This document shows positions 45,401 to 56,624 of a stretch of 64,000 nt of DNA, one piece after another. Both the position numbers and the translations under genes were made by a program. The stretch lies in assembly GCA_947311845.1 (NCBI GenBank), contig CAMZMU010000048.1, positions 22,896,431 through 22,960,430 of the forward strand. Reading direction: 5' to 3'. A model generated the notes under the pieces. It was not told where the DNA came from, searched no databases, and worked only from the letters and a program-made list of their open reading frames with translations. Within the stretch, counting starts at the first letter, position 1. Every line of letters begins with the position of its first letter. Origin of the DNA: Poa pratensis (taxonomy: Eukaryota > Streptophyta > Magnoliopsida > Poales > Poaceae).

Positions 45401-46429
45401 TTAATTATGCCTAGCCCACTTGCTATCCTCATCGGACTCTTCAAAAGTTGGGTTGATGTCTTTTACATATGCAGTCAAGAGCATCATCATGTACAGTACA
45501 ATAAAATGTAATGAGAAGAACTTGATGCTCACCTGCTTCTCCAAGCTCGCCCTGATGATCGGCGTGACCATCGCCCTCGCACCATTCTGCCCTCCATTCG
45601 GCAAACCACCATCCACCTTCCCATTCTGCTTCTTTGCTATCGCCTTGCCCGCAATGTCTTCCATGTCAACCTCCCCGCTAGCCACCTCCTCCTCCTCCTC
45701 GTCGTCATCATCGTCATAATCGGACTCCTCACCATCCAACTCTTCAAGTCCATTGGTCTCCCCATTGACCCCATCCTCATCCTCATCCTCCCCTTTGACC
45801 ACCCTCAGCACCCTCCCACACCACTCCTCGAACACGTCGTCGAGGTCCCCGGCATCCACGTCGCCCTCGCCGACGGGAACCACCTCGACGCTCCCAGCGC
45901 GCGCAGCCACCGCGAGAAGCTCCTGGCGGCGGCGTTGTAGGTCTCCCCGTAGGCCCTGGACCCGACGCCGAAGATGGCGAAGCGGAGGCTGGAGAGGAGG
46001 AGCGCCCCGGCGCGGAAGTCCGCGGCGGACTCGGCGAGCCAGCGCGCGAGGAAGGCGGCATCGGGCGGGGGCGCGCCGGCGTCGTGCGTGGGGAGGACGA
46101 GGAGGAGGAGCGGGACGAGGGGAGGTCGTCCGGGTCGAAGGAGGCCGCGTCTGTGGGTGGTACGGCGGGGACCCCGGCGTCTGAGAGGCGGCTGGAGAGG
46201 CGCGCCGCGAGGGCCTTGGAGGTGCCGGTGGCCGAGGCGTAGAGGAGGGTCGGGGTGGCGGCGGTGGTGGGGAGGGGGAGGGGGAGGAAGCGGATGGGGA
46301 GGGGCTGCGGCGGAGGCGGCGGAGGGTGATGGACTTGTAGAGGAAGAAGAGGGAGGTGGAGGAGAGGGCGAGGAGGAGGGCGAGGTGGGAGGTGGCGGAG
46401 GCGGTGGTGGCCGCCGGGAAGGTGGGCAT
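42415..46429 (-). CDS. TYW1: TYW1, tRNA 4-demethylwyosine synthase (flavodoxin plus radical SAM)
   Basis: Eight exons: 46429-45533, 44912-44797, 44632-44457, 44057-43867, 43767-43681, 43582-43425, 43327-43117, 42564-42415, summing to 1986 nt (661 residues). An N-terminal membrane segment ([20 protein letters not shown]) precedes the flavodoxin domain ([37 protein letters not shown]) and an acidic linker. The radical SAM part has CANKCVFCW, the CxxxCxxC that binds the [4Fe-4S] cluster, then [17 protein letters not shown] and GVTYCGS. TYW1 builds the tricyclic base of wybutosine at position 37 of tRNA-Phe from N1-methylguanine and pyruvate. Exon 1 is split across three frames, with shifts near 46280, 46130 and 45900, yet starts and ends in the same frame. 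Net length is preserved, which suggests compensating consensus indels rather than decay. Confidence 0.92.
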
Positions 46430-47150
46430 CGCGGCGGCGGCGCGCGTGCGGGGATGAACTACTGGGGTTTGGGGAGGTTGCCGATTTTGCCCCCTTTCCT
46501 TTGGGTTTTGCTCGTGCCCTTTGCGTTGGGGTTTTGCTGTTCTTTGCTGATGAAGTGTTCCTTACTGAAACTGAAAACGCCATGTACGTTAAACTTCAGA
46601 AAGGAGCACATTGTTCTTCAGTTTCAGAGCAAAAGTAAAAAGATGCAGCGTCTGCATTAGGGTCCAAATTCAGCAATCTTTCAGAAGCACCAACCAATTG
46701 CTGAGCCGCTACACCCTCTATACATTGTTACAATGTTCAGAGACTTCACATCCTTTACACATCGTTACAGATTACAATGTTCAGAGACTCTACATCCTTT
46801 TTACACATCGTTACAGTGTTCAGAGACTTTACATCCTTTACACATCGTTACAGATTACAATGTTCAGAGACTCTACATCCTTTTACACATCGTTACAATG
46901 TTCAGAGACAACACAGTACAGCCCTAAGCACAGTTTGCTTACACAATCCAGAGCTGGATGACGTTAAAGACGAACTGGCTGAGCGTGACACCAACTTCTG
47001 CAGCCCGCCAACAATCGTGCGCGCAAAATCAGGCAGTAGATGGTCGTGGAAGGCAACGAATGAACAAATCACGTGTCTCTATCCCATATATCAACAACTG
47101 TACCACTTCAAAAATTGGTGTGTACAAACCGTGTGATCCGACAGCTCGGC
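46430..47150. other. Intergenic region between PMT and TYW1
   Basis: Contains the TYW1 promoter side and the PMT 3' UTR, both genes reading leftward. A minisatellite occupies 46709-46912. GC-rich DNA directly before the TYW1 start fits a CpG-type promoter. Confidence 0.5.
46709..46912. repeat. Minisatellite with alternating 37- and 46-bp units
   Basis: The core GTTACAATGTTCAGAGACTC followed by TACATCCTTTTACACATC repeats about five times. Short units (GTTACA then TGTTCAG) alternate with longer ones (GTTACAGATTACAATGTTCAG), so an 83-bp higher-order unit has been duplicated. It lies about 280 bp upstream of the TYW1 start. Confidence 0.85.
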
Positions 47151-50100
47151 TCATGGCCGCCACATTGTTTTCTTCACAGACATGATGCCCTCCTTGTCCT
47201 TTCTGAAGGTCATCACAATATCCCAATGCAGGGATTTCAAAATCACCTCCAGTGGGTCAAGAATTTCGAGCTTTTCCCGGATGATGGCCCAGCCTCCCGG
47301 TCTCAGGATCCGGTCCATCTCGACCAAAATCGTGACAGGTTCCTTACATCTACATTATCCAAGCAATATCACACCAAATACTGTAAGCATGCCAAAAATT
47401 ATACAGAGTCAAAGGCCAAGTAGGGCGTCCATTCGACAACGTACCTGTTCTTCAAGCGTGAGAATAAATGGTCAGCGTGAAGAAGATCATAGGACCTTGG
47501 ATATGTGCTAAACGGTTCGCACCAATCATGGTAAACACCAATCAGCCCGCGCTCATAGATTACAGGTAGGGTGTCTGGAGCATGCACAGGAACAACATTC
47601 ATGACCCAAACTTTTTCAGATGCCAAAGCCGCAGCAAATCTGCAGGGAAACAATCACAGCTAATTTTTTACATGCATTATAAAATAACATCGCATAGTAT
47701 TACTAAGAGGACTTCAGTCTATGTATTGGGGAATGGAAATTAGGAAAGGAGAGTTTACCCTCCATATACAGCTTTCATGTCCATTACGTTTCGGATATTC
47801 GTCCAATTAATACCCAAGCCATCCAGATACGATTTCTCGACAACGGCCTTCCAATGGCTGTGATCAGCAGCCACCCTTGTTTGCATGTCCCCAAGCCAAT
47901 CAGGAAAAGTCTCGAGCCTCTTGGGCCACTCTTCAGGCCAGTCACTACCTCTTTCTTCAATACCAGCAGGAGCTTTGTGCAGGCAATGCTTGATTGGAGT
48001 ATACCTACAAGGGAAAACAAAAGTTTCTGTTTTACAAGCCAAAAACTCTAGTAGTCTAGTCTAGATAATAATTATGGAAACACCATAGTGATTAATCCAA
48101 GTGTCCTACGTACCATGCAGTAGCTTTGTTCTGTTCTTCCTTGCAAAATGGAGGATCTTTTTTTGCTCTCAGATCATATTCCTCGTTTGTGGCTGGCCGT
48201 TGAAATATCTTTACCCCAAGCTCGCTGACATCATCATTACTGTAAGTTATTGTGTGCCAACAAACCGCGGTCATTGAAGCTGATATTCCTGTAAAGTTTA
48301 TCGAGATACTTAAAACACAAAGAAAATTAAATTGCTTTTGAGGAAAAGCCGTGCTATTGTACATGCTTATTCGTTCAAAATGACATTAATATTTCAGCAT
48401 TTCCAGCTTTGTATCCATATACATAATAATGTGGCATACCTTCTTCACTCTCGAGGTCACCATGCCTGCTCGATATAATGAAGTATCCTCCTGGGCGAAG
48501 GATCCTATTCATCTCTAGGAGAAGCTTTCCACCTAATCCATAGAATACAGTGTTGTTCAACATGTGAATAACGCAATATAGTGACATGCTGGGTCCCAAG
48601 AGAGGACAGAAGCAGCATATACATACCATTAGAGTGCCACGGTATGTTGCATTCACTACAGTGGATAACATCAAATGCACCACTAGGAAAGGGTAATCTT
48701 CTTGACCCCAGACTGCCAACTGTTGCAGGGATGCCACGTTCAAGGGCAACTTGTGCAAGGTCGGTTTGGTCATTTGTAAGGCCTAAGGATAGCGTAATCA
48801 CATCCTTCTCGAGTAGAGCGACTCCAAATCCAGCACTTTTGCATCCAATGTCCAATGCTACACGAATATTTTTACCCCAGTCGATATCAGGTGCCATCTA
48901 CGTGACGGACAAAGTATCGCGTAGATTATGTTAAACACCAAGTAATAAAAATATAAAAAAATTCTATTTGTATTTCCATTTCAACATGTTAATGTTGTTC
49001 CATCTTAAATTTTAGTCAAAGTAAAATCATTTGTTCCTTCTGTGTTGTTATGTAAGAATTAGTTTGTTAATCCGTTACAGGGACAATGAGTGCAGATATG
49101 GTAAGTGACTTCACAGTTACCTTTCAGAAACTAGGAAAGCTATTGGTGCATTAAAGGGAGAGAAAATATATATCCACCAAAGAGAAGAACTGCAGTTTCA
49201 GTATATCCACCATCCAGAAAGGATCAACTAATTCCATGCAAAATGTTCAATATTAAACAAACCCAGCTAAGCCCATAGATTTCCCAAATATTAGTTCCAT
49301 ATTCACGTTTCTAATTCCATACTTCCACCAAATGATCTGTCCAGTTATAACTACACTTATTTAGAGTGCAGATTTATTTTTTTTACAACTAGAGTGCAAA
49401 CAAGTTGGCAATGAGCAGAAATTGTTTTAAAACCATTTCGCCGGTACTAAACTAGTAGTAACTGCTAGGTGCTAGAGCTCTTTCTGCATTCAATCAACTT
49501 GCATCTAAAGAAAATGTGAAATATCCATCATTTGTTACCTCGTCGATTGATTCAATATAATGTTTTGCGCCACCTTTGAACTCGGATTCCTCGGGCAGGA
49601 ACACCAGGTGCTCACCGGTCCGATTCAGCCAGCTCTGGTCCTTGACATAACTTGACAACCTAGGATGTCCAACATTCCCATACCAAATCTGCAAGTGCAA
49701 GTGCATAACAACAATTCAGCTACACAATGTAGCAGCCTAAGCAGCAAAAATATAATAATAAACATCAAATTATGCTCGACTACTCACCTTCTCCTTCCTC
49801 TCCGGCCATGGAGCCGGCAGCTTATAATCCTTGGGCAGTGACACCAGGCATGTCACCGGCGACCTCGGGCAGCTCCGCTCGTGGTGCCTCTGGCTGCCAT
49901 CCCCATCGAAATCAACGCAAGGGGTGTAGTGGTGGCCGCTCTTGGCGCTGCAGAGCTTCCAGTGGTAATGCGCGGCCGGGCTGAACAGAGGCGGAAGCTT
50001 CTTCTTCTTCTTTGAATTCTTGCTCTTCCCGCCTCCGCGAAATCATCCTCGTCGCCGTCGAGCTCGCTCGAATCGTCGACCAATTCCAGCTCCGGCGCCT

Positions 50101-50623
50101 TCTCGTCCTCCTCCTTAGGCGCCTTCCCGTCGTTCCCCCCGTTCTCCTCCGGCACGGCCAATTCCGCCTCCTGCTCCTGCTCCTCCTCCGGCTCTGTCTC
50201 CCACTCCTGCTCCGGCTCTCGCTCCTTCACATTGGATTCCTGCTCGGGTCCCGAATGCGGCTCGGTGCGATTGGCCTTTGACGCGGTGGCATCCGGCGAG
50301 GGGGTGGCATTGGGGCGGTGGGATCTGGCTGGAGGATGGCGCTTCTTATGGGCGCGGGGGCTGGGCTTCTTCCTGTGGCCGCCGGCGCTGGTGGCGTTGT
50401 TGCGGGAGGCGGGTGGCGGGTCGGTGATGTCGGCGAAGTATGTGCGCTCGGTGGAGATCTGCTGGGAGGATGAGGTCGGGGAGAGCGTGGTCCATGTGAT
50501 GACGAAGGAGAGGCCGAGCACGATGGCGATCGAGACCTTGGCGGCGAAGCCCAGCGGCGGGCGCCGCCTCCACCAGCTCACGAGGGCGGAGGGCCGCCCG
50601 GGTGGGCCGCGGAACACCGTCAT
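47151..50623 (-). CDS. Probable pectin methyltransferase, PMT/QUASIMODO2-like
   Basis: Eight exons: 50623-49788, 49688-49539, 48897-48627, 48532-48440, 48288-48114, 48004-47759, 47639-47445, 47349-47151. The start [20 protein letters not shown] is followed by a single membrane anchor ([18 protein letters not shown]), a long Glu/Pro-rich stem and the DUF248 methyltransferase domain: [20 protein letters not shown] is the SAM-binding motif, [20 protein letters not shown] and [16 protein letters not shown] follow, and the C-terminal half has [17 protein letters not shown] and [19 protein letters not shown]. Proteins of this family are type II Golgi membrane enzymes linked to homogalacturonan methylation. 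One base is missing near 50028 in a C run; with it the exons total 2166 nt (721 residues). Another in-frame start lies upstream but is less family-like. It reads toward TYW1. Confidence 0.92.
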
Positions 50624-51063
50624 GCGGCGCTCGGCGCGGCGAGGCTGTCGGTGGAGTGCGGGCGGAGCTGAGCGGTTGGTGGCGTGGACTGTGGAGAGGC
50701 AGAGGAAGATCGGAGAAGAACAAGTTAGTTGCCACTGGATTCTCAAAAAAAAGGTAGTTGCTGCTGCTGTTTCTATTTTTACTCTTTTTTTTTACTCTAT
50801 TTGGGTGAGGAATTGAGCCCATTTCCTCTTCTTTTTTTTGGCCTTGAAGAAACATGTTCTTGTGCATGGTTAGTAAGTGGTCAATTTAACGAGAACTTAC
50901 TCCAGCTACCAGACTCCAATAATGAGCGAGTGAGCACAGCAATGCGTGTGTTGATAATAAAATGATGGCAGAGAGTGGTACTTGTTCTTCCGTAAGAATG
51001 TAACGGTGGTTATGTTGTTGAGTGGATAATTTTGCAGGGAAGTAGTCAAGTGAGGTGATATGT

Positions 51064-51109
51064 TATCTTTCATTAGCACTTTTTTTTTACAGTATCTTTC
51101 ATTAGTACT
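51064..51109 (-). repeat. Micro-insertion flanked by a 17-bp direct repeat
   Basis: TATCTTTCATTAGCACT (51064-51080) and TATCTTTCATTAGTACT (51093-51109) flank the 12 bases TTTTTTTTACAG. On the minus strand this is CTGT plus an A8 tail inside a target duplication with one mismatch, the footprint of an extremely truncated retroposon. Confidence 0.55.
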
Positions 51110-51599
51110 CCACTTAGTAGTACCTGCTGATGAGTGAGCTGGACTGGTCACCAGCTGGTTGATGAGCAGTCTTTGAGATTTGTTAATCAAAGGAATGGCA
51201 CTATCAAAATTCCCATGGATTAATCATAAGGCTTTTTATATCAAAAGAATGGTACTATCACAATTCTTATGTATTAGATTTATATGGCTCGATTTCAACT
51301 TCCTTGTAAAAATAAATTGTGTAGGATCGAGACATTTTTTCCATGTATTTATCCTAACTACTACTGCTGCATATCATGTGTTTTATAACTGCCGTCAGAT
51401 TATTGTGTTTTTCCTATTCATATGTGTTCTTAATCAAGGGGTCCAAAACGGACCTTAATCTGTAAGATCCCAAACAAAGAAGAAGGAAACTTTAGAAGAA
51501 AAGATGGGGATAATGGAAGTAGAGAAAACACAAGCATGAACATCGTTAATTTGGCCATCTTCGCTATGATGTTATAATATACGGGTGTGTGATTCGTGC

Positions 51600-51830
51600 A
51601 ACATGTGTGTTGCACATCGATTGCAACCGAGTTTTTCAAGTTGCAACTGGGATTTTTTCAGTTTCACCCAGTTGCAACTGAATATTTATTCGTAACCGCG
51701 TTTTTTTTGGTACACACCAGTTGCTACTGAATATTTTATATTATGTACTAGAATTGTTTTGGTGGCAACATAATATTTTTCAGTTACGCTATGGTTTGCA
51801 ACCGATGTTTTTTAATGTGGGTGATGTTTA
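51600..51830. repeat. Degenerate TTGCAACTG repeat patch
   Basis: Words such as GTTGCAACTG, GTTGCTACTG and TTTGCAACCGA recur about every 30-60 bp, separated by T-rich spacers like TTTTTTCAG. Both strands' versions appear. The origin is unclear; it recalls the GGAACAAA array in style but shares no core. Confidence 0.45.
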
Positions 51831-52079
51831 TCGGATCCTATAATATAATATGAGGTTAGCTACTAAATTACGTGGGATACCATGCAAGGGATAGGGTTGT
51901 TACTTTTTAGGAAAAATTGTTGGTAGGAATAATAAATTTAGGAAACTCTCCACATGCTTGGTTAGTGAGAAATGTGGTGTTAGCTTGAAGAGTCGGCATA
52001 AGTTACAATCATGGTAAGATATCATCCAGAAAACAACTATTACCTTTATTCCTTTATGGTGCTAGAAATGTTGGACCTT

Positions 52080-53151
52080 GAGCTCTTAACTCTCACACTA
52101 TATTTCTCCTAAATTTCCATGGCCTCTAATCTGAATGTGAATGTAATCCATAACCTCCAAAATCTCATCTTCACCTTAATTCCTTCAACCAGGCATGTTG
52201 CAAGAGAGTGCTTGTTCAGGTTTCATTTCACGACCACTCCTTCCCCTCTACCTTTCCTAATAAGCTCTTTGCAACAACAACAAAATCCCACTCATGTTTT
52301 GTTAGTCATCACATATGATTTTTTACTTATTTATTGTTTTCAAGGAAAGAAGTCCACCCTTTTTGTGAAGAGATGATATGGTTACATCAAAAGAGATATC
52401 CCTCAGCTTCATACTAGACAAATGTCTCTCTCACTTGTTGCAAAATTGGTTAAATTTGGAATTTTACCGCACCAAGAGAGTTTGATGGATGATGTCATGA
52501 AGGTTCTCCTTCTCTCAGTCAGGGCCATAACAGAGGAAGAAGAAAGGTCGGCGATTTGCAAAACCCCCTGGCCCATTTTCTTAGCTTCTGCTACTTTGCA
52601 CAATTTAATTGAGGCCTTTAAACATTTTTAAAATTCTAGAAAAAACAGTAAATTCTATTTGACATGAAGAAGCTCTAGCAAATTTGCAACCCATTTGGAC
52701 AACATTTTCAGAACAAACTTGTTTGACTTTTGCTTTATGGCAATTTTGGCTTTTCCAATATTTTTAATGTTTAACCATTCATTAGCACCTGCAAAAGTGA
52801 TATTTTGGGAGCTTGTAGCCTTGTTGACAAGTGTAGTCACTCCCCATAAATGTTTTTGTCAAAATTACTCATAAAGCATTGAAAATGAGTTATAGGCATT
52901 TTGGCTTTTCTCTTTATTATTTTCGTGGCACTTTTATTCCACTTCTAAAATTTACCAAAATATTTACTGTAACTTCCTTGACAATTATGGAAGCTCACAA
53001 ATCATTTTGTTTTGCCATTTTGAGCACTTTAATTGGATTTGAATTTGGGATTGGGTTTGTCTCATTTTAATGTTTTCAAATTTTGTTCTACTTAATTTTG
53101 GCAATATAAATTTTGGCTCAAATTTTACAGTACCAAAGTTGGGCTGTTACA
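52080..53151 (+). repeat. Possible LTR or LTR-element remnant
   Basis: AT-rich, non-coding, with wording common in grass LTR non-coding regions and an end TTGGGCTGTTACA that resembles the 3' terminus of several gypsy LTRs. No matching second LTR, primer site or coding domain is present, so the call is tentative. Confidence 0.3.
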
Positions 53152-53203
53152 AATTAAACTACCTCCTATAGTTGAGAATCTCAACCCACTCGGTAAAATT
53201 TTG

Positions 53204-53511
53204 TACTCCCTTCGTTCCAAATTAGATGACTTCCATTTGTCTACATGATGATGTATCTACATGTGTAACAAGTCTACATATATCCGTATCTAGATCATGG
53301 GCGGAGCCAGCTCCCGGCGACCCGGGGCGGCTGCCCGGGCTCGTCTGGCAACTCTCCACTGAAAATTAGTTAAAAATGGTGCTTAGCAAAGATGCTTATG
53401 GGGCAAAAGCTAGCTGCCATGGATGTGTATAGCTTTTGCCCAGGCTCACTGATTGGTCTAGCTTCGCCACTTATCTAGATAAATGGAAGTCATCTATTTT
53501 GAAACAGATGG
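53204..53511. mobile_element. Stowaway MITE interrupted by another MITE
   Basis: The left arm begins TACTCCCTTCGTTCCAAATT and includes AGATGACTTCCATTTGTCT; the right arm has AGATAAATGGAAGTCATCT, its complement, and a worn right terminus. Between the arms, at about 53296-53472, lies a second element. Confidence 0.8.
53296..53472. mobile_element. Inner MITE with GGCGGAGCCAG-type ends
   Basis: Left end ATGGGCGGAGCCAGC and right end CTAGCTTCGCCACT are imperfect inverted repeats of a type seen in many plant MITEs. Its interior also has a perfect 12-bp inverted repeat (GGGCAAAAGCTA at 53401, TAGCTTTTGCCC at 53430). The superfamily cannot be fixed by eye. Confidence 0.65.
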
Positions 53512-53732
53512 CCACCATCCAGTGGTTTATGCGTGGTGGCAGCACCAATCAGAATCATCAAAGGACTAGCTAGGGACTGTACCATCAAAAGGGAATGAGA
53601 ACCCAATACGATCGACGTGCTAGAAAATGCGATACACGTGCGGTCACTCGTTCACTAAACCAACTTGTTTATTATTTTCTCTTAACTAATCGATCATCTC
53701 TCTTTTGTGCAACGTACGTGACTGGAATGAAT

Positions 53733-54796
53733 TCATGCGGCCAACCGCGCCAGGGCCTGGCCAGCACGCTCCCCTATAGATTGCAGAAGCTGCCGGTAGT
53801 CGTCGTAGCGGAAGGTCCTGAACCGGCGCTGCCGCTCACCGGTGACGAACGCTTCCGGCGCTCGCACCACGCCGTCCTTGGGCGCGAGCAAGAAGAGCGC
53901 GATGGAGACGCGCGGCACCGCCGCCACGCACCGCACTCGGTGCCTCACGTTGTGAAGCTCCCCGTTGCTCCACGCCTACACCACAGATGGCGCCTCGATG
54001 GATCAAACACTTTGCAGGTCAATCAAGCCAGATCAGAGGAGATCGAATCGGCTAGATAGGTACCGTGGCGACGTCTCCAAGGTTGACGAGGAAGGTGCCA
54101 GGGAGTGGATCCACGGGCACGAACTCGCCGGTGTCAGGATCAGCCACCTCTAGGCCGGCGACGCAGTGGTCCTCTTGGAGCACCGTGAGGAAGCCGGAGT
54201 CCGTGTGGATCTGCACTCCGGTCTTCCCCACGGTGTCCGGCGCATAGTTGTACCTGTTGATGCGGAACTGGCACGGCCAGTCCTGGAACGCCTCCTCCAC
54301 GCCGAGGCTCGCCGCTAGTTTCGCCGCCACATCTACGATTAGCTCGTGGGTACTCTCCGCGTATCTCCGAATGGTCTCCCTGCACACGATCGAGACGACA
54401 AGAACCGATTGTTGGAACGCTGATGGTACGTACGTTAATTCCATCATTAATTTGTGGTACCTGATGTGCGGTGGCGCGTCGAGCGAAGCGCAGAAGGCGT
54501 CGACGTCGGTGACGGAAGCGGCGTTGTAGAGTCCGAACGCCTCGTACAGGCCGGGGATTCGCCTCGCTCGGCGCGACGTAGCCGCTGCCGGTGATCACGT
54601 GAGCGTTGCGGCGCTTGGCGTCGGCGGGGAGGTCGAACAGTGCGCGCACGGCGGCCTTCATGTCGTCCTGGAGCGCGCGCGGCACGCCGTGGCCGGTCAC
54701 CCGGAAGCAGCCCAGGCGCCGCTCCGCGTCGCGCAGCCGCGCGGCCTCCGCCGGATCATCCGCGAGCCGCACGTCGATGATCGGGATCCCTGACAT
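53733..54796 (-). CDS. DAO: 2-oxoglutarate-dependent dioxygenase DAO (auxin oxidation)
   Basis: Three exons: 54796-54461, 54379-54064, 53975-53733. The start is MSGIPIIDVRLADDPAEAAR with the DIOX_N domain (LGCFRVTGHGVPRALQDDMK). The Fe(II) site is His170 and Asp172 (VQIHTDSGFLTVLQED) with the distal His in NVRHRV (about 229), and Arg239-x-Ser241 (PRVSIAL) binds 2-oxoglutarate. The set matches rice DAO, which oxidises indole-3-acetic acid to 2-oxo-IAA in the cytosol and lowers active auxin, with effects on anther dehiscence and seed development. One extra base near 54550 (a C run) shifts exon 1; without it the exons total 894 nt (297 residues), the usual length. A LINE fragment lies 110 bp upstream of the ATG. 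Orthology to DAO is recognised from sequence, not tested. Confidence 0.9.
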
Positions 54797-54890
54797 CTTT
54801 GCTTGCTACTGCCTTGGATCCTGCGGTTTTATGCACAACACACTGATGAGGAAGATACAGATATTTTCTTCTTTTTTTTAGAGGAACATT

Positions 54891-55624
54891 GGCACATGGT
54901 GTATTTTTTTTTTTTTTTTTGACATGGGACACCATGATCCCTTTACACTCTTGACACAGCGGCATCGCTGGCCACCATAACCATCACTTCAGCAGGGGCA
55001 GCCTCAGCCATATACACATGGCTATTTGGATCACCTGAGGCTCCCTTCGCAGCAAGAGCATGAGCTGCTATGTTGCAGGTTCGAGGACTGTAGCTGCAGT
55101 AGCAAGAAACGAAGTTCAGCTGCATGAAAGCCCTTGCATCCTTGAAGATGGCACCTTCCGCCATCCGATCATATTTCGTTGAGTGGAGAGCTTCAGCCAG
55201 CATGGTTGAATCAGTCTCGATGTGGACTCTGGTCATTCCCAATCAGCAGCAGCATAGAGGGCGTTAAGACATGCCTCAGCCTCAGCACGGAGCGGGTCAC
55301 GAATGTTCAGAAGATGACCGTAGCCAGAACCTCGAACATCTCCATCAGTATCTCTGGCGATAAAACCCCAGCCACCATGGTTAGTGCCCGGAAAATAAGC
55401 CCCATCAGTGTTAATTTTGATAGTCTCCCCCACTGGTCTTGTCCACTTGACAGCCTGCTTTGCTTTTGTGTTTGAGCCCTTGAGGAAGAACTCCTTAGAC
55501 TCGTTTACCCAGCGGAAGACAGTCGCTATAACATTGCTGGCCGATCTTGCTTTATCTCCTGCATTCACCTTGTTTCTAGCGCTCCACCATTGCCAGCACA
55601 AAATAATAGGCACATGGTGTATTT
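54891..55624 (-). mobile_element. 5'-truncated LINE insertion with 16-bp target duplication
   Basis: GGCACATGGTGTATTT at 54891-54906 is repeated exactly at 55609-55624. Between them lie 702 bp that read on the minus strand as a LINE tail ending in a poly(A) run (T run on plus, 54907-54920). Coding wording is the RNase H-like domain at the end of plant L1 ORF2: KWTRPVGETIKINTDGAYFP, GGWGFIARD, RAEAEACLNALYAA, then after a one-base shift near 55238 VHIETDSTMLAEAL and NIAAHALAAKGA. The upstream RT half is absent, so the insertion was truncated on arrival. Confidence 0.95.
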
Positions 55625-56620
55625 ACAACACAGTCAGGAAGGTAGGCGATGCCTCGTCCTTGTCTTCGCAACGGACAAAGCAAAACATGACACCACGGTA
55701 CGTCCAAACTACTGTATGTTGGACAAAGTGATTTTAACTGAATCAGCAAAAACTTATACACACTTTTTTAACAACAACAAATTTTCATGCTACAGTCTGC
55801 AAAATATTGAGATTATTTCTTTACATACCCCCATAAATGAGAGGCCAGCCCACGGATCACACGATTTAGTTGTTCACTGCATACATGGCAGTTCAATCAA
55901 CAAAAAAAAGAAACTCCGGAAAATATATTAAGTTAATTGATAAATAGGAAAAACTTTCAAAAACTAGTAAAAAAAATACTTAGAACGAGGAATTTAAACT
56001 AATTATTTAAGAAAAAATGTTGTTAAATTCATAGCATTTTAAAACAAAAAATTTAAAATAAGTTTAGGAGCATTCTTGAAATATCACCCTATTAGTTTGC
56101 ATATTATTTTTAGTTTCTATATTATATTGTTAAATTTTTAGGTTCTAAAAATATTCTTCACTAAAATGTATGTTGTGGCAATAACTAAACTGCATGGGTA
56201 ATTTTAGTTTACTAGAAAGAGTACAATTAATCATTTTCTCTTATACCATAACCTTACATGTGTAAAGATAAGCATAAACCGTATGAACTAGAATCAATAA
56301 TATCACTTCTACGACAAATCACCGACTATATCGTTGTTCGAGAAAAATCAACCGATGGGGAAAATAATTGAAGGGAATGTGCAACGCACGTTTTTTTTTA
56401 AATAATTTGGCAACGCACGTTTTATTTCAGCTAGTGTATATGAGAAATCTAGCCATGCAAATACCTTGGTCTAGTTTCGTAAAAGTTCGACACCTTTTTT
56501 TTTACAAAAGACTATTATTAAATAAATCATAAGGGTCGTCCGTGACGCTCCCTTCCATTCTAGTAGAAGAGAAAACGTCCGTATAGGTATCGCCTTAACA
56601 TGTTAGATGCGGTCGAGATG
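55625..56620. other. AT-rich intergenic DNA
   Basis: No gene seen. Apart from the micro-insertion near 56395 no element is recognisable. Confidence 0.4.
56381..56423 (-). repeat. Micro-insertion flanked by a 14-bp direct repeat
   Basis: GCAACGCACGTTTT at 56381-56394 recurs at 56410-56423; between them are 15 bases, TTTTT then AAATAATTTG. The same architecture appears at 564-604 and 51064-51109. Here the T run is shorter beyond the repeat, so a plain duplication with later change is also possible. Confidence 0.45.
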
Positions 56621-56624
56621 TTTG

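Larger units (their letters stand above)
50624..53732. other. Intergenic DNA, PMT promoter side to DAO 3' side
   Basis: No gene seen over 3.1 kb. It holds the PMT 5' flank, a micro-insertion, a patch of TTGCAACTG-type repeats, a possible LTR remnant and a nested MITE pair, each listed separately. Confidence 0.45.

Noticed and set aside
45974..46660. 228-codon Gly/Arg-rich plus-strand frame
   Set aside because: Antisense to TYW1 exon 1; low-complexity wording arises from GC-rich codons of the real gene.
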